Assembly: GCA_027600665.1 (NCBI GenBank)
Contig: JADGJL010000475.1
Span: forward strand, 1 to 19,000
DNA: 19,000 bases
Source of the DNA: Irineochytrium annulatum
Taxonomy: Eukaryota; Chytridiomycota; Chytridiomycetes; Chytridiales; Chytridiaceae
Direction: 5' to 3'
The translations under genes and the position numbers were made by a program. The notes under the pieces are model-generated. The model saw only the letters and a program-made list of their open reading frames with translations, ran no database searches and was not told the origin of the DNA. Below, piece by piece: positions 18,881-19,000 of the stretch (position 1 is the stretch's first letter; each line of letters opens with the position of its first letter).

Positions 18881-19000
18881 GTGAGTTATTTTATTTGCTT
18901 GCTGTTTTCTTTCCTTTTTTTTTTTTTTTTTTTTATGTTTAAGGTTTTATTGGGGGGGGAATAAAGTTAAAAAATTAGAAGGCTAATGTTAGAAAAAAGG
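18881..19000 (+). other. Start of an intron with long poly-T tract
   Basis: GTGAGT at 18881 begins what looks like the second intron of the Cys/His-repeat gene. It contains a T-only run of about 18 bases (roughly 18917-18934). A possible acceptor TTTAAG at 18937-18942 would give a tail SFIGGGIKLKN and a stop, without the cysteines expected next, so the true exon is more likely to the right of the window. Confidence 0.4.

Noticed and set aside
1..19000. Transposons, CRISPR arrays or rRNA genes
   Set aside because: No transposase or reverse transcriptase motifs, no spaced identical repeats and no rRNA-like sequence were seen on either strand.

Overview
The window looks like nuclear DNA of a fungus, most likely an early-diverging (zoosporic, chytrid-like) lineage. 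Direct evidence is the gene structure. GC-rich coding exons are broken by many short introns (about 50-240 bp) with GT..AG ends, and several have a TACTAAC-type branch site (for example at 2702, 4642 and 18795). The lineage is an inference from gene content: a CYP56/Dit2-like P450, a 14-TM DHA2-type transporter, and a plant-style LRR single-pass membrane protein. All gene models below were assembled by hand from splice sites and frame continuity.

Layout, left to right. (1) 1-715, minus strand: an unrecognised small gene that runs off the left edge. (2) 1370-14171: four consecutive plus-strand genes, namely a cytochrome P450 (4 exons, 557 aa), an MFS transporter with a methionine-rich outer loop (7 exons, 593 aa), an FAD-dependent monooxygenase (3 exons, 473 aa), and a full-size ABCB/P-glycoprotein-type exporter (10 exons, 1363 aa). 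(3) 14172-15710: a 1.5 kb gap with no gene I can support. (4) 15711-17853, minus strand: an LRR-stalk-TM-tail protein (3 exons, 670 aa as modelled). (5) 18463-right edge, plus strand: a gene whose spliced exons show a repeated Cys/His pattern. It shares a roughly 610 bp divergent promoter region with the LRR gene.

The four-gene run joins two oxygenases with two unrelated exporters, all in one orientation with 570-750 bp gaps. That composition fits a small-molecule oxidation-and-export or detoxification neighbourhood. No backbone synthase (PKS, NRPS, terpene or isocyanide synthase) and no obvious transcription factor lies inside the window, so joint function is inference only. The least conventional items are the methionine-rich extracellular loop of the MFS protein, the LRR receptor-like protein that has no kinase and no visible signal peptide, and the Cys/His-repeat protein that only appears after splicing.
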